The notes beneath the pieces were generated by a model. That model was not told the DNA's origin. It did no database searches and was given only the letters and a program-made list of their open reading frames with translations. The position numbers were made by a program, and so were the translations under genes. A stretch of 64,000 bases of DNA from Alphaproteobacteria bacterium WMHbin7 (GTDB lineage: Bacteria > Pseudomonadota > Alphaproteobacteria > Rhodospirillales > WMHbin7), in the NCBI GenBank assembly GCA_002753155.1, contig PDZW01000001.1, positions 62,001 to 126,000 of the forward strand, given 5' to 3'. Shown one piece after another: positions 54,495-63,158 of this stretch. Every line of letters begins with the position of its first letter. Position 1 is the first letter of the stretch.

Positions 54495-55850
54495 CTATTC
54501 GAAAATGCTGGGCTCGCAATATTGGCGGTTGGCCTTCAGCTTGCGGCACAGCTCCTGCGCCGCCTTGGCGCTGGCAAGCGGTCCCGCCTTCAAGCGCCAA
54601 TAGGTTCCCTTGGCGCCGAGATCGACCTTGGTCGCCAGCATGCCCAGCTTGGCCAGATCGGGCGATTTCTTCTTGAACATCGCGATGTCTTTTTCCGCCT
54701 GCTCGCGGCTTTTATAGGAAGCCAGATGCACGGCGGGCTTGCCCTTGAGACCTGCGGGCAGGGAACTGGCTGAGCCGCCGGACGAAGGCGATGCTGCAAG
54801 GGATTTTTTGTCGATGGCGGCAACGGCCGGCCTGGGCGGTGCGGGGGGCTGGGCGATGCGGTCCAGGGCCTCTCGCTCGCGGGCATATTCATCCGCGGTC
54901 ACCAGCCCGGAATTCTTCAGGCGTTCCAGTGCTCCGGCTGACGAGGCCGCCGCCATGAAATCCTTGGGGGCCATCAAGGGATTGGCCCGGTTGCGGGGTT
55001 GTGCGGGCAGCAATCCATCCAGAATGATTTGGCGTTCGGCATTTTGCTCGGCGGGCGAAATGGCGCCCCTTTCCAGCGAACGGCCCAACTCGCGCAAACG
55101 GTCGATCACCTGCTGGCTGGGCGGCGAGGGTCGGTCAAGCCCGGCACCCGGCGGCGGCTGGGTAAGCGGCAGAATGGCCCCGATATTGGCCTGGCGGCGG
55201 GCCAGATATTCTTCCTGGGTGACAAGGCCATTCTCGGCCAGTTCGCGCAGGGTCTGGAAGCGCTGGGCGGCGGTCAGAACCGAGCTGTTGGCACTCTGGG
55301 CGATGGGCAAGGGGGAACTGGTCACCGGCATGGCTGGGGGCGGGCCCTGATAGGTCTGGGCGACGCCCATCACGTCGCTGCGCCCCGGCATCAGGGCGGA
55401 CCCCGCCAGATTCTCTGGCGCCTGTCCGGCCAAGTAGCCCATATTGATGTTGGCCAGTTCGGCCAGACTGCGCGGCACCAGACGCTGTCCGGCGGGCAGG
55501 GTGGTCACGGCGGTCGAGCGGGAGCTCATCAATTCCTGATAGGCCTGGCGGGCCTGATTGGGCCTGCCGGTGTTCTGATAGAGCAGACCCGCCGCCAAGA
55601 GGGCGTAGGGATCGCGTGGATTGCGCCTGAGGGCCTGGCTGACATGGGTCTCGGCTTGGAGGTAATCACCCTTGGCCAGGGCGGCCAGGGCCGAATCGGT
55701 CGGATTGCCCCCGGCGCTGCTGGCGGCCTGGGTGAAGCCGGGAAGGGCGCTGTCGGCGTCATACATCATGCCGCAGCCGCCCAGGCTGGCCGTAACCAGC
55801 AAGGCAAGCAGCAGGCGTACCCCCCGCTTCGGCTCAAACAAACCCGGCAC
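54495..55850 (-). CDS. SPOR-domain lipoprotein with TPR and SHOCT-like motifs
   Basis: A 451-residue lipoprotein (lipobox SLGGC, Cys26). Residues about 50-115 look like TPR helices (AALAKGDYLQAETHVSQALRR and LLAAGLLYQNTGRPNQARQAY read in part). Two short helical motifs of the SHOCT type follow (LRELAENGLVTQEEYLARR, LERLKNSGLVTADEYARERE), with a weaker third between them. The C-terminus (about 370-445) is a SPOR domain, which binds denuded glycan strands at the division septum. It is probably an outer-membrane-anchored envelope protein. It converges with comEC, one base between their ends. Confidence 0.75.
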   Translation of the reverse strand: MPGLFEPKRGVRLLLALLVTASLGGCGMMYDADSALPGFTQAASSAGGNPTDSALAALAKGDYLQAETHVSQALRRNPRDPYALLAAGLLYQNTGRPNQARQAYQELMSSRSTAVTTLPAGQRLVPRSLAELANINMGYLAGQAPENLAGSALMPGRSDVMGVAQTYQGPPPAMPVTSSPLPIAQSANSSVLTAAQRFQTLRELAENGLVTQEEYLARRQANIGAILPLTQPPPGAGLDRPSPPSQQVIDRLRELGRSLERGAISPAEQNAERQIILDGLLPAQPRNRANPLMAPKDFMAAASSAGALERLKNSGLVTADEYAREREALDRIAQPPAPPRPAVAAIDKKSLAASPSSGGSASSLPAGLKGKPAVHLASYKSREQAEKDIAMFKKKSPDLAKLGMLATKVDLGAKGTYWRLKAGPLASAKAAQELCRKLKANRQYCEPSIFE

Positions 55851-56001
55851 TCCAGAGACCCCCTATATCTAGCGTCTCGTCAATCTAGCCAATACCAACC
55901 TTGGACGCAAGGGTGCTTGAGCGCCTTGTCACAATCCGGCTAAGGACAGACAGGCCGCTTGGGATTACAGTCGACGCCGCTGTTCACAAGAAGATTCCGC
56001 C

Positions 56002-57477
56002 ATGCCTTTTTGCCGTCCCGCCATCACTCTTTCCTTGGATTCCAAGGGCTTTCACAAGCTCGGGGACAGCCTTTTCCTCAAGGCCTTTCCGCCGGTGCCG
56101 GGCGAGGAGGGGGAAAGAACGACCCTTCGCTATGATGGCCCTCAGTTCCAACTGGCCGCCCTTGGCGTCGGTCTTGCCGTGTCAAGCCAGGGGGAAAAGG
56201 GGGCAAAACGCCAGATTGTGAGCGCTGAAACCGTCCGATTCGGGCGCTGGGAATCGCCCCTTGCCAGCGATGGTCCCGATATCGCCCTTTTGGAAAGTCT
56301 GTGCCCAGGTCTGGATGCAGGGGCCTTCGACCTGGCCGTCGTGGCCAGCGAAAGCCTGAATGTTCGCACCTATCAGGCCGGGGAAGCCCGAATTTGCCTG
56401 GAGTGTGGTGAGAGTGCGACACAAAGCGGATTGGCCCCGCTGTTTCGCGTCGTGATCAGTGGACCGGTGCGTTCCTGGTCACGCTTGTTGCGCCTAGCCC
56501 GGCTGATCGGCCAGACGGCTGCTTGTGATCTCCTGCAAAGCGAGGGCGAGCCCTCGCTGATTCTGGCTCAGGGATTGGCGGGCTGTGCCCGCAAGTCGCG
56601 CCGTCTGATCCTTCAGAAAAAGGAAACGCCTGGCTTGGCCCTGCGCCGCATCGCCAGAATGGGGCTTGAGCAGATTGCCGCCAATCGCCCCTTGGTGATG
56701 TCGCAGGGCGAGGAAACAATCGAGGGCGTCCATCAGATGCGCGTGGGCGTGCGCCGCCTGCGCTCGGCACTCAGTCTGTTCCGGCCACTTTTGACTCCTG
56801 AAGACAGCCAGCGCGTTCTTTCTGAGCTTAAGGAACTGGGAAGCCGACTTGGCCCGATGCGCGACCGCGACGTCTTCCTGGGGGCGATTCTGGGGCCGGT
56901 TCGCCTGTTGGCGCCCGAGCATGAGGGGCTGGAAGCTTTGGAAGAGCAACTGTCGGCAGAGCGAGGCGGCATGCTGGAACAGGCAAGGCAGGCGCTGGAG
57001 CCTGGGCGTTTCGCCAGCTTCACGCTGGACCTTCTGGAATGGAGCGAAAACGGCACGACCTCGGCCAAGGGCGATCTTGTGGATTTCGCCAACGCGGCTC
57101 TTGATAAGCGCCATTCGAAATTGATGAAGTCGGGGCGCGATTTCGAAAGGCTGGATGCGCTGAAACGCCATGCGCTGCGCATCCGCGGCAAGAAGATGCG
57201 CTATGCGGGCGAGTTCCTGCAATCGCTCTATCCCGGTGCCAAGACGAAGCGCTATCTGGAATCCCTGACCGGACTGGTCGATGTGCTGGGGCATCTGAAC
57301 GACATCGCGGTGGCCAGACGCGTGCTGGAAGAGCGGCGCGAAACCTCCGCCGATACGGCGCTGCATCACGGCATTGGCTTTGCCGAGGGCTGGCATGCGG
57401 GCCGCGCAGGTCTTTTGGAAGAACAGGCTCTGGCGGCCTGGGAAGACTTCAGGCGTCAGGAAAAATTCTGGCGCTGA
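56002..57477 (+). CDS. CHAD-domain protein with degenerate CYTH-like N-terminus
   Basis: A 491-residue protein. The C-terminal half (about 215-480) is a CHAD domain: HQMRVGVRRLRSALSLF, LGPMRDRDVFLGAI, LRIRGKKMRYAGEFLQSLY and LGHLNDIAVARRVL. CHAD helices carry conserved His/Arg/Lys and bind inorganic polyphosphate. The N-terminal half resembles a CYTH/triphosphatase barrel in layout (LSLDSKGFHKLGD, FRVVISGPVRSW), but the ExExK motif is not visible, so it is likely catalytically dead. It meets the Nudix gene tail to tail with no gap. Confidence 0.75.
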   Translation: MPFCRPAITLSLDSKGFHKLGDSLFLKAFPPVPGEEGERTTLRYDGPQFQLAALGVGLAVSSQGEKGAKRQIVSAETVRFGRWESPLASDGPDIALLESLCPGLDAGAFDLAVVASESLNVRTYQAGEARICLECGESATQSGLAPLFRVVISGPVRSWSRLLRLARLIGQTAACDLLQSEGEPSLILAQGLAGCARKSRRLILQKKETPGLALRRIARMGLEQIAANRPLVMSQGEETIEGVHQMRVGVRRLRSALSLFRPLLTPEDSQRVLSELKELGSRLGPMRDRDVFLGAILGPVRLLAPEHEGLEALEEQLSAERGGMLEQARQALEPGRFASFTLDLLEWSENGTTSAKGDLVDFANAALDKRHSKLMKSGRDFERLDALKRHALRIRGKKMRYAGEFLQSLYPGAKTKRYLESLTGLVDVLGHLNDIAVARRVLEERRETSADTALHHGIGFAEGWHAGRAGLLEEQALAAWEDFRRQEKFWR

Positions 57478-58344
57478 TCAGGGGATGCGCCGCAACCCCT
57501 CGATCAGTTTCAGATAATCCGGTTCGTTTTCGGGCGTGATCTGGCCGTGGCGGATCATGAAATCGATCATCACCAGGGGCACATTGAACTTGAAGTCGCG
57601 GCTGTTCAGGATGGTTTCCCTAACTCGGGCGATGGGCCACAGCTCGAAGCTTTCCACCTCGCCATCGGTGTTTCGGGGCAGGAAGCTATCGGGGCATTCC
57701 AGGTCGTAGCAGAAGATCAAGTCGTTTCTTAAGCCCTGCTCGTTCTCGAAACGGTAGCGGACGGCGCTGCAGGCCCTTGCTGTCTTGGCAAGCACAGCCG
57801 ACATATCGGCTTCCTCGGCGCATTCCTTGATCAGATTTTCCATCAAGCCGAGATCCACCGGCTGTCCGCCCGCCACCAGATGATCAAGCTTGCCGGGCGC
57901 CACCGCCTTGTCCTTGGCGCGCCTGGCGATCCAGAGCTTTTGATCGGGGCCATGGCCGACATAGCCGTTCAGATGCACCCCCACAGCCAGGATACCCAAC
58001 GCATGCACGGCGGCGCGGTCGATGCGCAGCAATTCAGGAGCCCCCCATGCGCTCACCACCGGATAGAATTCATTTCGAAGCGGGGGAATGACGCCCTGCT
58101 CGGCCAGGGCCTGCATGGCCAAGCCCACGGCCCGGCTGCGTGTCTCGGGGGTTTGCAAGCCCAAAGACAAGGATATCTGATCGTTCTCGACATCGAAGAC
58201 GCCCCGAAAGGCGGCCAGACGCAGCGCCATCTCGGGCCTGATCCAGCCGACCTGTCTGCCCTCGACCAGAAAGGGCCGGAAGCGTTCTTCAGCAAAAACA
58301 TTGCATTCCTGGATATGGGCGAGAAATGACAAAGGGAACTCCAA
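57478..58344 (-). CDS. Nudix hydrolase with N-terminal DUF4743 domain
   Basis: A 288-residue protein. Residues about 1-110 match the DUF4743 domain, and residues about 110-260 form a Nudix fold with the box in GGQPVDLGLMENLIKECAEE (the usual Arg-Glu is Lys-Glu here). This combination occurs in thiamine-pyrophosphokinase-related Nudix enzymes proposed to hydrolyse damaged thiamine diphosphate. Substrate is not provable from sequence. It starts 92 bases from the divergent mutase gene. Confidence 0.8.
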   Translation of the reverse strand: MEFPLSFLAHIQECNVFAEERFRPFLVEGRQVGWIRPEMALRLAAFRGVFDVENDQISLSLGLQTPETRSRAVGLAMQALAEQGVIPPLRNEFYPVVSAWGAPELLRIDRAAVHALGILAVGVHLNGYVGHGPDQKLWIARRAKDKAVAPGKLDHLVAGGQPVDLGLMENLIKECAEEADMSAVLAKTARACSAVRYRFENEQGLRNDLIFCYDLECPDSFLPRNTDGEVESFELWPIARVRETILNSRDFKFNVPLVMIDFMIRHGQITPENEPDYLKLIEGLRRIP

Positions 58345-58436
58345 GCGCTGGGTGGGGCGTGGACAGCCCGAAAGAGGGGTGCTTATATAGGCAGGAAGAA
58401 TAAAAGGCCCGCACCGGGAATAGCAAGGAACAGCCG

Positions 58437-60587
58437 ATGTCCGACTTCGAGAAAAAGTCTTATCAGGACTGGCGCCAGTTGGCGGCCAAGGACTTGAAGG
58501 GTGAATCCCCCGACGGCCTGGTCCGCGAGACGGCCGAGGGAATCGCCATAAAGCCCCTTTACACTGCCGAGGACCTGGAGGGGTTGACGCATCTGGACAC
58601 TATGCCCGGATTCCCGCCCTATCTGCGCGGCCCCAGGGCCACCATGTATGCCAACCGTCCCTGGACGATCCGCCAATATGCGGGTTTCTCGACGCCAGAA
58701 GAATCAAACGCCTTCTACCGGGCCAATCTGGCCGCCGGACAGATGGGGCTTTCGGTGGCTTTCGATCTGGCCACGCATCGGGGCTATGATTCCGATCATC
58801 CGCGCGTGATCGGCGATGTCGGCAAGGCGGGTGTCGCCATCGATTCCGTCGAGGACATGAAAATTCTGTTCGACGGTATCCCGCTCGACAAAATGAGCGT
58901 CTCGATGACCATGAACGGCGCCGTGCTGCCGGTGCTGGCGGGCTATATCGTGGCCGCCGAGGAGCAGGGCGTTTCCCAGGACAAGCTGTCGGGCACCATT
59001 CAGAACGACATCCTGAAAGAGTTCATGGTGCGCAACACCTATATCTATCCGCCGGGACCCAGCATGCGCATCGTGGCCGACATCATCGGCTATACCGCCA
59101 AGAACATGCCCAAGTTCAATTCGATTTCGATCTCGGGCTATCACATGCAGGAGGCGGGTGCCACAGCGGTGCAGGAACTGGCCTATACGCTGGCCGACGG
59201 GTTGGACTATGTGCAGGCCGCCATCGACAAGGGCCTTGCCATCGACGAATTCGCCACGCGTCTGTCCTTCTTCTTTTCCATCGGCATGAATTTCTTCATG
59301 GAAATCGCCAAGCTGAGGGCGGCGCGCGTTTTGTGGGCCAAGCTGATCAAGCCCTTCAATCCGAAGAATCCGATGAGTCTGGCCTTGCGCACGCATTGCC
59401 AGACCTCGGGCTGGTCGCTGGCCGAGCAGGATCCCTACAACAACGTGATCCGCACCACCATCGAGGCCATGGCCGCCGTGCTGGGGGGAACGCAAAGCCT
59501 GCACACCAACGCACTCGACGAGGCGATAGCGCTGCCTACGGTTTTTTCGGCCCGGATCGCCCGCAACACCCAGCTTGTCATCGCCGAGGAAACGGGCATT
59601 CCCGCCGTGATCGATCCCCTGGGCGGCAGTTATTACATCGAAAGCCTGACCGCCTCGCTGGTGGCCGAGGCGGAAAAATTGATCGAGGAAGTGAAGGCCC
59701 TGGGCGGCATGACCAAGGCGGTCGAGCAGGGTTTGCCCAAGAAGCGCATCGAGGAAGCCGCAGCCAGGCGCCAGGCCCGCATCGACCGTGGGCTTGAGAC
59801 CATCGTCGGCGTCAACAAATACAAGCCTGCCACTTCGGAACCTCTTGACGTGCTTGAGGTTGATAACAGCAAGGTGCTGGCGTCGCAAAAGGCTCGTTTG
59901 GCTCAGGTGAAATCTTCGCGCGACGATGGCCGGGTGAAGGCGGCGCTGGCGGCCTTGACGGCATCGGCGGCCTCGGGCGAGGGGAATCTGCTGGCCCTTG
60001 CCATCGAGGCCTGCCGCGCCAGGGCCACGGTGGGCGAGATTTCGGATGCGCTGGAAAGCGTGTTCACGCGCTACACGGCCCGCTATCTGGCTGTTTCCGG
60101 CGTTTATGGCGCTGCCTATGAAGGAGACGCGATGTTTGCCAAAATCCGTTCCGAGGTCGAATCCTTCGCCAAGGCCGAAGGCAGGAGGCCGCGCCTCCTG
60201 GTGGTGAAATTGGGCCAGGATGGCCATGATCGCGGCGCCAAGGTGATCGCCACCGCTTTTGCCGACATGGGATTCGATGTCGATGTCGGGCCCTTGTTCC
60301 AAACGCCCGAGGAGGCGGCGCGCATGGCTATCGAGAACGACGTGCATGTCGTCGGCGTCTCCACGCTTGCGGCGGGCCACAAGACCCTGGTGCCGCTCTT
60401 GCTTCAGGAACTGAAGAAGGCGGGGGCTTCGGATATTCTGGTCGTAGTGGGGGGCGTCGTTCCGACACAGGATTACGATGCGCTGAAGGCCGCCGGTGCG
60501 GCGGCCATCTTCGGCCCCGGCACCAATATTCCAGAAGCGGCATCGAACATCATCACCCTGCTTGAGCAGCAAAGGAAAAGCGCCTGA
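58437..60587 (+). CDS. mutB: Methylmalonyl-CoA mutase, large subunit
   Basis: A 716-residue adenosylcobalamin-dependent mutase that converts methylmalonyl-CoA and succinyl-CoA. The substrate barrel (about 40-560) shows [14 protein letters not shown] and [11 protein letters not shown], and the C-terminal B12 domain has [13 protein letters not shown] with the cobalt-ligand His (DxHxxG). The length fits the catalytic subunit; no small subunit gene is adjacent. The GTPase chaperone MeaB, often next door, is missing; a TPR glycosyltransferase follows instead, probably with overlapping start. Confidence 0.95.
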   Translation: MSDFEKKSYQDWRQLAAKDLKGESPDGLVRETAEGIAIKPLYTAEDLEGLTHLDTMPGFPPYLRGPRATMYANRPWTIRQYAGFSTPEESNAFYRANLAAGQMGLSVAFDLATHRGYDSDHPRVIGDVGKAGVAIDSVEDMKILFDGIPLDKMSVSMTMNGAVLPVLAGYIVAAEEQGVSQDKLSGTIQNDILKEFMVRNTYIYPPGPSMRIVADIIGYTAKNMPKFNSISISGYHMQEAGATAVQELAYTLADGLDYVQAAIDKGLAIDEFATRLSFFFSIGMNFFMEIAKLRAARVLWAKLIKPFNPKNPMSLALRTHCQTSGWSLAEQDPYNNVIRTTIEAMAAVLGGTQSLHTNALDEAIALPTVFSARIARNTQLVIAEETGIPAVIDPLGGSYYIESLTASLVAEAEKLIEEVKALGGMTKAVEQGLPKKRIEEAAARRQARIDRGLETIVGVNKYKPATSEPLDVLEVDNSKVLASQKARLAQVKSSRDDGRVKAALAALTASAASGEGNLLALAIEACRARATVGEISDALESVFTRYTARYLAVSGVYGAAYEGDAMFAKIRSEVESFAKAEGRRPRLLVVKLGQDGHDRGAKVIATAFADMGFDVDVGPLFQTPEEAARMAIENDVHVVGVSTLAAGHKTLVPLLLQELKKAGASDILVVVGGVVPTQDYDALKAAGAAAIFGPGTNIPEAASNIITLLEQQRKSA

Positions 60588-60610
60588 GCAGCGATTCTTC
60601 CGATCCCAGG

Positions 60611-62455
60611 GTGCGGCTGCAGGAGGCTTGGTTCTTTTATGCCGCCAGCCATATTCAAGCGGGCCAGCAGGCGCTGGTCTTGGGAAATCTTGATAGCGCG
60701 CTGACCTCGTTTCGCGAGGCGGCAAGAATCGATCCTTTCAATCTGGCCGCCTGGGGCGGCATCGGCGAGGCGCTGTCCCGCCAAGGCAATGCCGAGGCTG
60801 CTGCTGCCTTTGCCCATCTGATCGGGCTTGTGGGTTCCAAGGCGGGCGATCTGGGCAGCCTGGCCGGGCAACTCTTCGCGCATGGCTGGAACCATGCGGC
60901 ACTGGCTCTTTGGCAGGCCGCCGAGGCGGGCGATCCCACCTTCGTCGCCTGGCAGCTCAATCAGGCAGCCGCCCTGAAATTGCTGGGCCGCACCGATGAA
61001 GCGCGCCAAAGTGCTTGGGCAGCTTTGAAGACGGACCCCACGCTTGACGCCGCCCATCGTCTACTGGGCGAAATATCATCGGATGCGGGCGATCTGTCGG
61101 CGGCCATTCGGCATTTCTCGGCAGTGCTGGCGCCGGACGCCCAGATCATGGCGCATCTGGCCCAGACCTATCTGCTGATGGGCGACGGCAACGCAGCCGC
61201 CGAAGCATTCCAAAAGGCGGCGGAACAAGACGGGATTTACGCCTCGCAGGCCCTGATGGCGCTGCATTACCGCACCGACATCTCGGTGCAAGACATCATT
61301 GCCCGCCATCGGAGCTGGGGGGCTCGCTTTCCTGCGCCCAAAGCGCCTGCCTGGAAACATGCCCAGGGTCTGCCTCTGCGCCTGGGTTTCGTCTCGTCCG
61401 ATTTTCGCCATCACGCTACCGGCATCTTTCTGCCGCCTCTGTTGGGGCAGCGTCAGCGCTGCGGCTGGCAGGCTGTGCTTTATTCGAATACGAAAATCGA
61501 GGATGGATTCACCGACAAGTTCAAAAGCCTGTGCGAGGATTGGCGCGATATCCGTTCCCTTAGCGACGAGGCGGCGGCTGACATGGTGCGGGCCGACGGC
61601 ATCGACATTCTGATCGACCTCAACGGCCATACGGCGGGCAATCGGCTGGGCCTCTTCGCCCTCAGACCGGCCCCCGTGCAGATGGCCTATCTCGATTACG
61701 TTTCGACCACCGGGCTGGCCCAGATCGATTACCGGATTCATGACAGAATTCATCTGACCGAGGCGGAAGCGGCCCTCTATTCCGAAAAGCCGCTCTGGAT
61801 GGAGGGCGACATCTTCGTCTATGAGCCACCCGCCTATGCGCCCGATGTCGCACCACCGCCTTGCTTGACAAATGGCTATGTCACCTTCGGCAGTTTCAAT
61901 GCCGCCTTCAAGATCGGCGAGCCCAGCATCGCCCTTTGGTGCGCTGTTCTAAATGAAATCAGGGATGCGCGTTTCGTCATGGCCTCGCCCAATCTGAAAT
62001 ATGCGGCAACGCAGGAACGCATGCAGGGGCTTTTCAGAAAACATGGAATCGAAACACATCGCCTGACCTTGCTGGGCGAAGCCGATCATGCCCAGCAATT
62101 GGCGCGCTATGCCCTGGTCGATCTGGTGCTCGATTCATTGCCCTATTCCGGCGGCCTTACCACCTGCGAAGCCTTGTGGATGGGCGTTCCTGTTCTCACA
62201 CTCTCGGGCGACCGCGTTGCCGGGCGCCATTCCACCAGTCATCTAAGCGCCATCGGCCATCCGGAATTGATCGCCGCATCGCCCGATGATTTTGTCGAGC
62301 GGGCTTGTCGCTTGGGACGCGATGTAAAAAACATATCTGCCTTGCGAAACTCTCTGCGCGATGAGATGCGCCGCTCGATTTTGTGTGACGTCGGGGGATA
62401 TGCCGACCGTTTCACGGCTGCTTTACGTGAAATTAATTTCTCAAGTGAAAAATAA
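60611..62455 (+). CDS. TPR-GT41 glycosyltransferase (SPINDLY/O-GlcNAc transferase-like)
   Basis: A protein of 614 or more residues. The N-terminal 230 residues are tetratricopeptide helices (for example LGNLDSALTSFREAARIDP). The C-terminal 370 residues are a GT41 domain: LRLGFVSSDFRHHA, LIDLNGHTAGNRLG, RPAPVQMAYLDY, YVTFGSFNAAFKIG and SGGLTTCEALWMGVPVLTLSG. Such enzymes put sugars on proteins (often flagellin or surface proteins in bacteria). The GTG at 60611 lacks a ribosome binding site; an in-frame CTG at 60584 overlaps the mutB stop (CTGA) and has AAAGGA 8 bases upstream, giving an N-terminus [10 protein letters not shown] if used. Confidence 0.85.
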   Translation: MRLQEAWFFYAASHIQAGQQALVLGNLDSALTSFREAARIDPFNLAAWGGIGEALSRQGNAEAAAAFAHLIGLVGSKAGDLGSLAGQLFAHGWNHAALALWQAAEAGDPTFVAWQLNQAAALKLLGRTDEARQSAWAALKTDPTLDAAHRLLGEISSDAGDLSAAIRHFSAVLAPDAQIMAHLAQTYLLMGDGNAAAEAFQKAAEQDGIYASQALMALHYRTDISVQDIIARHRSWGARFPAPKAPAWKHAQGLPLRLGFVSSDFRHHATGIFLPPLLGQRQRCGWQAVLYSNTKIEDGFTDKFKSLCEDWRDIRSLSDEAAADMVRADGIDILIDLNGHTAGNRLGLFALRPAPVQMAYLDYVSTTGLAQIDYRIHDRIHLTEAEAALYSEKPLWMEGDIFVYEPPAYAPDVAPPPCLTNGYVTFGSFNAAFKIGEPSIALWCAVLNEIRDARFVMASPNLKYAATQERMQGLFRKHGIETHRLTLLGEADHAQQLARYALVDLVLDSLPYSGGLTTCEALWMGVPVLTLSGDRVAGRHSTSHLSAIGHPELIAASPDDFVERACRLGRDVKNISALRNSLRDEMRRSILCDVGGYADRFTAALREINFSSEK

Positions 62456-62550
62456 CGAAGCGGGCACAAGTTACGACGATGCTTGCATAATTTAAAAACT
62501 ATAGTCATAGTGTGAATATAAGCGACTCGAATCGTTAACTCGGGGATAGT

Positions 62551-62841
62551 ATGATTCTCTTCAGGCTCTTGGGGTGGGTGCTCGTCGGCATATCGGTTCT
62601 TATGGCTTCCACAGAGGCGATTGCCGCTCTGGGAACCGGAACCCATGATTTTATCGCCGCTGCCGATCTGTGGGCGCTGTTCCTGGGAACCGTCCCCGAA
62701 TTCGATGCCAGCGGCGCCGCCCTGTGGCAAGATGTGCTGGCCTGGCCCGCCTGGACGGTGATTCTGCCCGTCGGCGCCCTGTTCGTGCTGGCCTTCCGTA
62801 CGCGCAAGAAGCGCCCCTTCGGCAAACGCCGCTTCGCCTGA
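62551..62841 (+). CDS. Small membrane protein of unknown function
   Basis: A 96-residue protein with two hydrophobic stretches (about 4-27 and 66-82) and a very basic tail (RTRKKRPFGKRRFA), so the C-terminus should lie in the cytoplasm. The middle is acidic and aromatic. I do not recognise the family. It has its own upstream gap of 95 AT-rich bases and is followed by a strong terminator, so it looks like a single-gene unit. GGGGATAGT precedes the ATG. Confidence 0.6.
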   Translation: MILFRLLGWVLVGISVLMASTEAIAALGTGTHDFIAAADLWALFLGTVPEFDASGAALWQDVLAWPAWTVILPVGALFVLAFRTRKKRPFGKRRFA

Positions 62842-62861
62842 TTGATTGAGTGTTTGAGGTA

Positions 62862-62889
62862 AAAAAGGGGGGCTTTCGCCCCCCTTTTT
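62862..62889 (+). terminator. Strong rho-independent terminator
   Basis: AAAAAGGGGGGC and its complement form a perfect 12-pair stem with a TTTC loop, ending in TTTTT. It follows the small membrane protein gene by 21 bases. Confidence 0.9.
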
Positions 62890-63158
62890 CGTTTCAGCCG
62901 CCCGGCGAGGGCAAACGTCATTAGCTGCGGGAAATTGGGGTCAGAGTCGATTTATTCGCTTTCGCCTCACGAGCCACGGCGCATGCAATGGTATGTAAAT
63001 CTGCCATGCTCCACCAAAAACATATCTGACAATAAGACGGATTATTAGCGGTATTTGTTTGGCATTGACTCACCCTTATGGGCTGCTAGAGTCCTCTCAA
63101 ATAACAAGCCTGCTGCCGGATCAAAATGCGCTGAGGGGGACTCTTCAGGGGGATCGGC
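62890..63158. other. Intergenic region before the glycosyltransferase, with REP-like remnant
   Basis: About 270 bases. TTGGGGTCAGAGTCGATTT at about 62936-62954 resembles the ends of REP/RAYT-type repeats seen in many genomes, but no partner copy or transposase is visible. From about 62990 the DNA is AT-rich, a likely promoter zone for the next gene. I see no gene here. Confidence 0.35.

Noticed and set aside
62936-62954. Insertion sequence end
   Set aside because: Only a short REP-like string is present, without a partner end, target duplication or transposase.
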